Source: Bog-159 sp035308525 (lineage in GTDB: Bacteria; Acidobacteriota; Terriglobia; Bryobacterales; Bryobacteraceae). From it: a stretch of DNA of 64,000 nucleotides. Under the pieces are notes generated by a model. It saw nothing but the letters and a program-made list of their open reading frames with translations, ran no database searches and was not told the DNA's origin. The translations under genes and the position numbers were made by a program. This document shows, piece after piece, positions 59,102-64,000 of this stretch. Location: assembly GCA_035308525.1 (NCBI GenBank), contig DATGGM010000124.1, positions 1 to 64,000 of the forward strand, given 5' to 3'. Position 1 is the stretch's first letter, and every line of letters starts with the position of its first letter.

Positions 59102-60256
59102 CTAGCGGGCGGGATGCAGAGTGAACAGAAAAACAGCGCCTTGGCCTTCCCCCGATTCGGCCCAAATGCGGCCGCCGTGTCCCTCGATGATGCGCCGGCA
59201 CAGCGCCAGTCCGATCCCGTTGCCCGGAATGTCATGGCCATGCAGGCGCTTGAAGGGTTCAAAGACCCGGTCCAGGTGGTTGGCGGCGATGCCGATACCA
59301 TTATCGGCCACACGAATCAGGCAGTCACCCGTGGGGTCCATATCCGATGTGATGTTCACGCGCAGCGGCACTCCGTCAGAACGGTACTTAAGCGAATTAC
59401 CGATCAGGTTCTGAAAGACGCGGCCAAGTTGCGGGGTGTCTCCCAGCACGGCCGGCAGCGGGCCGGCGGTTACCTCGGCGCCGGCTGCGGCTATTCCTTC
59501 CGAAAGGTTTCCCGTAGCCATCGCCAGCGCGTCCGCGAGCGCCGTGGGCTTTAATTCCGGCTGTTCCCGGCCGATGCCGGAGTAGGCCAGCACATCCTGA
59601 ATGAGCCCCGCCATGCGCTGGGCGCCTTCCAGCACCACGGCGAACAGATGCCTTTCCGATTCGTTGAAACGTTCGGCCGTGAGCCGTTCCAGGAGTTGAA
59701 TATGCGTGGTGATGTTGCGCAGCGGTTCTTGCAGATCGTGGCTGCCGATGTAGGCGAAGCGTTCCAGATCCTCGTTGGACCGGCGCAGAGCATGGTTCAC
59801 GCGCAGCAGTTCGGCGTTTTTCTCGGCCAGTTCGACATTCGCCTGCGCCAACCCGCGTTCCGCCGCGCGCAGCCGAAGCAGCGAACGCACCGTGGCTACC
59901 AGCACATCCGGGTCCACCGGTTCCACCAGGTAAGCATCCGCGCCCATGTTGAGAGCGGCAGTGGCCTGTGGCGCGGAGATGGCCGATGCCGAAATCTGCA
60001 ACACGAGCACCGCCGCGCTTGCGGCGGAATTTTTGATCCGGCGGCAGACCTCGATGCCGTCAACGTCGGGTAGATGCACATCCAGTAGCACCAGGTCGGG
60101 ACTACGGTCATCGACCAATCGCAATGCTCCAACACCGGTGCCGGCGCTATGCACGACAAACCCCGCGCCCTCCAGCACCCGCTGACGCGCATAACGCGTG
60201 GGCTCGTGATCGTCGACGTTTACCAGAATGGCGGTGGGACGCTGGTTCTTGCTCAT
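59102..60256 (-). CDS. Response regulator-histidine kinase hybrid, end of stressosome locus
   Basis: The 384-residue protein has an N-terminal receiver domain (about 9-125; phospho-Asp in LVLLDVHLPDVDG), a short coiled coil (RAAERGLAQANVELAEKNAEL), a HisKA domain with the phospho-His in YIGSHDLQEPLRNI, and an HATPase_c domain with N-box FQNLIGNSLKY and G1/G2 boxes VADNGIGIA and GNGIGLALCRRI. There is no membrane segment, so it acts in the cytosol. Its ATG overlaps the stop of the preceding hybrid kinase (ATGA). It may receive phosphate from that kinase's receiver partner and pass it to a target outside the window. Confidence 0.9.
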   Translation of the reverse strand: MSKNQRPTAILVNVDDHEPTRYARQRVLEGAGFVVHSAGTGVGALRLVDDRSPDLVLLDVHLPDVDGIEVCRRIKNSAASAAVLVLQISASAISAPQATAALNMGADAYLVEPVDPDVLVATVRSLLRLRAAERGLAQANVELAEKNAELLRVNHALRRSNEDLERFAYIGSHDLQEPLRNITTHIQLLERLTAERFNESERHLFAVVLEGAQRMAGLIQDVLAYSGIGREQPELKPTALADALAMATGNLSEGIAAAGAEVTAGPLPAVLGDTPQLGRVFQNLIGNSLKYRSDGVPLRVNITSDMDPTGDCLIRVADNGIGIAANHLDRVFEPFKRLHGHDIPGNGIGLALCRRIIEGHGGRIWAESGEGQGAVFLFTLHPAR

Positions 60257-62076
60257 GACATGCTGAGCCCCTCTGTTTCGTCTGTGAACAAACCGGGCTC
60301 TCCGAGCGTCTTCTTCATGTACTCCAACATCTCAGGCGGCCAGAAGTCTCCCTTCGGTAAAATCCCGGCGTGATGCTTGCCCAGGCGTTCGAAATCGGAC
60401 TCTGTCAAGCGCCGTGAAGTATGTATGATAACTGGAATATCGCGCGTTGCCGGATCGTTCTTCAAATCGTCGAGCACTTCGAAGCCACTGCGGTCCGGCA
60501 TCACGAGATCCAGCAAGATGAGGGCCGGGCGCTCGAAGCGGGCCCGTTCCGCGCCTTCGATGCCACCCCCAGCTTCCAGCAGGCGGTGGCTGGTGCCGCG
60601 AAACCGGTGGCGCACGACATAGCGCGCGGCCTCGTCGTCGTCGATAATCAGGACGGAATCCCCATCCGAAACATGCGTGGCGGCATGCTCCACGGCGGCG
60701 GCGCTTCCCAATGGGAGCCGCAGCGAAAAGGTAGAGCCCAAGCCGGGACTGCTGGCCAGCGTCAACTCGCCACCCAGCAAGCCCGCCAGCTTGCGTGCAA
60801 GCGGCAACCCCAATCCGGTGCCCTTGACGCGTCCCTGTATCTCGCTGTTGATCTGCGTGAACTCCTGGAAAATACGTTCCTGGTCCTGGCGCGCGATGCC
60901 GATACCGGTGTCGGCCACCGATAGGATCAAGCATGTGCCGGTCACTCTGTAAGAGACCCGCACCTCGCCGTGTTCCGTGAACTTGAGCGCATTCGAGATC
61001 AGGTTGCGCAGAATCTGCGCGACTTTTGACTCGTCGGATTCGAACCACAAATCTTCCGGCGGCTCCCCGAATACCAGGGCCACACTTTCACCAGTCACCA
61101 GCGGTCGCAGGACGCCGCGCAGCGTTCCGAATAACTGGCCGAGTTGGATCCGGCTCAGGTGTATCTCAGTCTTGCCTGCTTCCACCTTGGCCAGATCAAG
61201 CAGGTCATTTACCAGTTCGGTGAGGTCCTGCGCCGCTTGCCGGATATAGCCCACCTGCAGCGCCTGCTCCGCCGTGAGCGGACCGTCGGTGTGGCGTAAC
61301 AGTAGCTGGCTCAAGGCCCTAATAGAATTGAGCGGAGTGCGAAATTCGTGACTGACGTGGCGCAAAAAGCGGCCTTTTAACTCGTCGGCGCTGCGCAGCG
61401 CGGCAGCTTTTTCGTCCAACTCGGCATAGAGTGCCACTACACCCCGATTGGTCTCGTCCAGTTCCGAGCTCATGCGGCGCAGTTCGATCTGGCGCTCCTC
61501 CAGCTCGACTTCGCGCAGACGTAGGACCTCCAGCGTTTCCAGCAGGTCCCGCTTTTGAATCCGACCCTCCTGATTGGGAGAGGGTCGCTCCCGCGCCAGT
61601 TGCGCCGCCATAGCCGCGATCTCGGAGTGCCTGATTATGCGTGCATCCAGTGGGAGATTCTTGGACAACCGGACGATGGTTCCTCCCTGGGAAGACGACT
61701 CGATGCCGAAAGTATCCATCAGGCGGCGGCTGCCCACCAGGCCAATTCCCCCCACGCCGGTGAATTGCCGGCGGCCTGCGAGCACCGAATCCAGATTCTC
61801 GATACCACGTCCCTGATCGGCTACTGTAATCCACAGCGCCTGCGGACGCATCTGCAGTGCCAACCCGAATTCGACGCGCCCGCCGCCGCCGTATTGAATG
61901 GCATTACGCGCGATCTCGGAGACGGCCGTGGCAATGCGCACCTGGTCCTGATTGGAAAAGCCGGCCAGCGCCGCTACCTGCCGCGCGCGCTGGCGGGCGC
62001 TCACTACGTCCGCTTCGTCGCGCACGATGACCGTGACCACCGCTGTCGGGATCGGCTTGGGCATGCTCGCGCTCAT
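60253..62076 (-). CDS. Hybrid histidine kinase with N-terminal RsbT-like ATPase domain
   Basis: The 607-residue protein carries an RsbT/anti-sigma-type HATPase (about 10-140; N-box IATAVSEIARNAIQYGGGG, then ADQGRGI), a coiled coil (about 180-240), HisKA with phospho-His in FLRHVSHEFRTPLNSIRAL, HATPase_c (ILRNLISNALKFTEHGE; GTGLGLPLARKL) and a C-terminal receiver domain (LILLDLVMPDRSGFEVLDDL). It lacks membrane helices. The ATG at 62076 overlaps the stop of the SpoIIE-type gene, so I reject the longer frame to 62202. An RsbT-like module in front of a kinase suggests that it binds stressosome RsbS or RsbR and turns its release into phosphotransfer (inference). Confidence 0.9.
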   Translation of the reverse strand: MSASMPKPIPTAVVTVIVRDEADVVSARQRARQVAALAGFSNQDQVRIATAVSEIARNAIQYGGGGRVEFGLALQMRPQALWITVADQGRGIENLDSVLAGRRQFTGVGGIGLVGSRRLMDTFGIESSSQGGTIVRLSKNLPLDARIIRHSEIAAMAAQLARERPSPNQEGRIQKRDLLETLEVLRLREVELEERQIELRRMSSELDETNRGVVALYAELDEKAAALRSADELKGRFLRHVSHEFRTPLNSIRALSQLLLRHTDGPLTAEQALQVGYIRQAAQDLTELVNDLLDLAKVEAGKTEIHLSRIQLGQLFGTLRGVLRPLVTGESVALVFGEPPEDLWFESDESKVAQILRNLISNALKFTEHGEVRVSYRVTGTCLILSVADTGIGIARQDQERIFQEFTQINSEIQGRVKGTGLGLPLARKLAGLLGGELTLASSPGLGSTFSLRLPLGSAAAVEHAATHVSDGDSVLIIDDDEAARYVVRHRFRGTSHRLLEAGGGIEGAERARFERPALILLDLVMPDRSGFEVLDDLKNDPATRDIPVIIHTSRRLTESDFERLGKHHAGILPKGDFWPPEMLEYMKKTLGEPGLFTDETEGLSMS

Positions 62077-63074
62077 TCGCGGAAATATTTCCCCACCAGC
62101 ACGCAAACATCGTCGCGGCCCCGAGAAGCGTCGCGGTACAGCAGACCCGCAATGATCGAAGGATGCCGGCGCGTTACGCCCGGATAGGGATCCAAAGTCC
62201 AACTGGTGGCGATGCCGTCCGAGTGCATCACCAGAATGGCCTCCTCCGGCAATTTGTAATCGAACTCCTGCAAGCGGCGGGCCTCCAGCCCCGCCGTGCC
62301 GTTGTGAGACACCATGAATTGCGCGCGGGCCCCGCCCAGCACGACTCCCGCGATATTACCAATACCCGCGTAGTGTACCTGCCGCTTTTCATGCTCGATG
62401 AATGAAACCGCTACCGCGGCGCCGCGAGTAGGGCGCAAGGCGCGATGCACGTCTTCCAGCATCGAGACCGCCGACTCAGACGGCCCGGTACGGAAGGTAG
62501 CGATGGCGGCGCTGGACGCATCCGACGCCAAAACGCCGTGGCCCAGCCCATCGGCGACGATTATGGAACTGGAATGCCCCTTGTGGCGCGCACTCCAATT
62601 ATCGCCGCATACCGTCTCCCCGGGGTAGGGCGCGGTGACGGCCCCGAATACCCATCGCTCCGCCTGCTTCCCCGCCGGGTCCCGGTATTTGCGCGCCGCG
62701 ATCACCGTCCCGCGGCCGGGTTGGGAATAGCCGTCGAAAGCGCTGGCCAGCCGCGATACCGCGCCCAGTCCTGTCCCCGCAGTTCCGGTAGTGGAATATC
62801 CGTCCATCATGCAAAGCGGGACATTCGCCATTCCGGGCCCACGATCGATAGAGAGAATCTCGACACCCGCGTCACCGCCGTGGGAAAGCCGCGTGATATG
62901 CAACTCGCCAGAGGCAGCGTGTTTCACGAGATTGGTGGCCAGCTCCGTGGCTATGATGCCGGCTTCTTCGGTAGCCGTCGGTTCCAGGCCCTCCGCCCGG
63001 GCGGCGGTGGTGGCGAGCCGGCGTGCTTCCGCCACGCGGCTCGATCCGTCTACGATGACCAGGGCGGGCGTCAC
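62073..63074 (-). CDS. RsbT-like ATPase fused to SpoIIE/RsbX-type phosphatase
   Basis: The 333-residue protein has an N-terminal HATPase of the anti-sigma type (about 1-130; N-box IIATELATNLVKHAASGE, DRGPGMANV and GTGLGAV) and a PP2C domain of the SpoIIE/RsbX kind (about 140-333; GDNWSARHKGHSSSIIVADG with the metal Asp, LGHG and the closing HSDGIAT). RsbX dephosphorylates RsbS and RsbR to reset the stressosome; here the phosphatase is fused to an ATPase module. The start is a GTG at 63074, five bases after rsbT ends, and its stop overlaps the next gene. Confidence 0.9.
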   Translation of the reverse strand: MTPALVIVDGSSRVAEARRLATTAARAEGLEPTATEEAGIIATELATNLVKHAASGELHITRLSHGGDAGVEILSIDRGPGMANVPLCMMDGYSTTGTAGTGLGAVSRLASAFDGYSQPGRGTVIAARKYRDPAGKQAERWVFGAVTAPYPGETVCGDNWSARHKGHSSSIIVADGLGHGVLASDASSAAIATFRTGPSESAVSMLEDVHRALRPTRGAAVAVSFIEHEKRQVHYAGIGNIAGVVLGGARAQFMVSHNGTAGLEARRLQEFDYKLPEEAILVMHSDGIATSWTLDPYPGVTRRHPSIIAGLLYRDASRGRDDVCVLVGKYFRE

Positions 63075-63078
63075 AGGC

Positions 63079-63486
63079 TCATACCTTCCACCGTGCGATA
63101 CTCACACGCGTTCCTTCGCCCGGCTTCGAATCGATGGAGAATTCGTTGGCCAGCCGTTTCGCGCCGCCCAGGCCGAGGCCTAAACCATTGCCCGTGGTGA
63201 AACCGTCGCGCATGGCCTGATCGATATCGCGGATGCCGGGTCCATGGTCCTCGAAGGTGAGACGCAGTCCGGCTTTAGTCGTGTCACGAACGATTTCGAT
63301 GCGGGCCCTGCCTCCACCGCCATGCACCACGGTATTGCGAGCCAATTCACTCGCCGCGGTGACAATCTTGGTTTGATCGACGATATTGAAACCGATTTGG
63401 ACGGCCGCGGTGCGCACGGACTGCCGGACCTGGACTACATCTTCATTGGTTCGGAGCGCCAGCTCGTGCGTTTCTTCAACCACCAA
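63079..63486 (-). CDS. rsbT: Stressosome serine/threonine kinase RsbT
   Basis: The 135-residue protein is a stand-alone GHKL ATPase: N-box KIVTAASELARNTVVHGGGG, G1 box FEDHGPGI, G2 box GNGLGLGLGGAKRL. It matches RsbT, which phosphorylates RsbS and RsbR in the stressosome and is released on stress to activate a downstream partner. The start is TTG 63486 (GAGGAG seven bases upstream) or GTG 63483; both overlap the end of rsbS. In Bacillus the released partner is RsbU; no RsbU gene follows here, and the next genes encode a fused phosphatase and hybrid kinases instead. Confidence 0.92.
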   Translation of the reverse strand: MVVEETHELALRTNEDVVQVRQSVRTAAVQIGFNIVDQTKIVTAASELARNTVVHGGGGRARIEIVRDTTKAGLRLTFEDHGPGIRDIDQAMRDGFTTGNGLGLGLGGAKRLANEFSIDSKPGEGTRVSIARWKV

Positions 63487-63856
63487 CGGCCGGCTCCTCC
63501 GACTCTCGCGTCGCGCGCAGCAACTCCATGCCGCGGTCCACGTTTAGAGCCGTGCGGATGCCCGGCAACGACAGGCCCAGTTCCACCAGGGTGATCGCCA
63601 CCGACGGCTGCATGCCCACGACCACTGTCTCCGCGTCCAGGATGCGTGCCATGCTGGCTATATTCGCCAGCATTCTTCCCATGAAGGAATCGACTATTTC
63701 CACCGACGAGATATCGATCAGAACGCCGCGCGCCCTGTGCTCGACGATTTTCGCTGTAAGGTCGTCCTGCAATGCCAGCGCCAGCCGGTCGTGCATGTCC
63801 ACCTGGATGCTTACCAGCAGAAAGCTGCCCAGACGCAGGATAGGGATCTTTTCCAT
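63476..63856 (-). CDS. rsbS: Stressosome STAS-domain protein RsbS
   Basis: The 126-residue protein is a single STAS domain with the RsbS pattern: LRLGSFLLVSIQVDMHD at the N terminus, then VLIDISSVEIVDSFMGRML, in which the Ser of VDSF corresponds to the RsbT phosphorylation site in known RsbS proteins. RsbS forms the core scaffold of the stressosome with RsbR. The ATG at 63856 lies four bases after rsbR ends, and its 3' end overlaps rsbT by 11 bases, so all are translated as a coupled unit. Confidence 0.93.
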   Translation of the reverse strand: MEKIPILRLGSFLLVSIQVDMHDRLALALQDDLTAKIVEHRARGVLIDISSVEIVDSFMGRMLANIASMARILDAETVVVGMQPSVAITLVELGLSLPGIRTALNVDRGMELLRATRESEEPAVGG

Positions 63857-63860
63857 GTGG

Positions 63861-64000
63861 TTAAGCTTTCGCCACGATCAGACCCAGCTGTTTCAATGAC
63901 ACGCGAAACGCATCGGCCAAGGTGGCTTTGGTAATCACGTTGCCAAGGTCGACACCCAAGTGGATGATCGTCTGGGCGATCTGCGGGCGAATCCCGCTGA
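63861..64000 (-). CDS. rsbR: Stressosome RsbR-type STAS protein, C-terminal end (cut by window edge)
   Basis: Only the last 46 codons are in the window. They read SGIRPQIAQTIIHLGVDLGN, then KATLADAFRVSLKQLGLIV and a stop at 63861. This is the end of the STAS domain of RsbR paralogues, which sense stress through a variable N-terminal domain and form the stressosome shell with RsbS. The sensor domain lies outside the window. The gene heads the visible part of the rsbR-rsbS-rsbT operon. Confidence 0.85.
   Translation of the reverse strand, partial: SGIRPQIAQTIIHLGVDLGNVITKATLADAFRVSLKQLGLIVAKA

Overview
The window is one high-GC bacterial chromosome segment, densely packed with protein genes. 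I see no rRNA, tRNA, CRISPR array or insertion sequence. The gene content points to Acidobacteriota, most likely a Bryobacterales/Solibacter-like soil bacterium. The evidence is two planctomycete-type cytochrome/DUF1549-DUF1553/DUF1501 modules, a tricorn-protease homologue, many signal-peptide proteins of unknown function, and RND efflux genes of a type common in that phylum. The taxonomy is inferred from family content, not from a marker gene.

Left part (1-10 kb): the start of a CpaF-type pilus ATPase (minus strand, cut by the window edge), a 1.2-kb stretch with little readable coding content, an L,D-transpeptidase-like enzyme, a MarR regulator followed 30 bp later by a ClC chloride channel/antiporter with CBS domains, and a minus-strand RND permease and adaptor pair. 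The permease is split by a frameshift near 7430-7460.

From 10 to 18 kb a four-gene minus-strand operon encodes a cytochrome/WD40 protein, a TIG/PPC-domain protein, a DUF1549/DUF1553 protein and a Tat-exported DUF1501 protein. A second, two-gene version lies at 54.9-59.0 kb. Between them are a tricorn-like protease, a GMC oxidoreductase, a DHA2 drug exporter, aldo/keto reductases, 5-oxoprolinase subunits PxpB and PxpC with an MFS transporter, a tightly overlapping ECF sigma operon (32.4-34.6 kb), an M16 protease, and a sulfotransferase/glycosyltransferase pair. They are followed by exported RidA, MmcB-like, esterase, MarR/cupin, methyltransferase, EamA transporter, PfkB kinase, MurJ and glycoside-hydrolase-like genes, then an exported flavodoxin and a duplicated-domain secreted protein.

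The right end (59.1-64.0 kb) is a six-gene minus-strand stressosome locus: rsbR (partial), rsbS, rsbT, an RsbT-SpoIIE phosphatase fusion, an RsbT-type ATPase fused to a hybrid histidine kinase, and a response-regulator/histidine kinase. Genes overlap or lie within a few bases, and no sigma factor gene follows, so the output is probably two-component phosphotransfer.

Gene decay is visible at several places: a chemotaxis-receptor tail, a carboxylesterase tail, a truncated and frameshifted VOC-family gene, and the split RND permease. Several genes lack a Shine-Dalgarno site and have a -10-like hexamer 6-7 bases before the start codon, suggesting leaderless transcripts.
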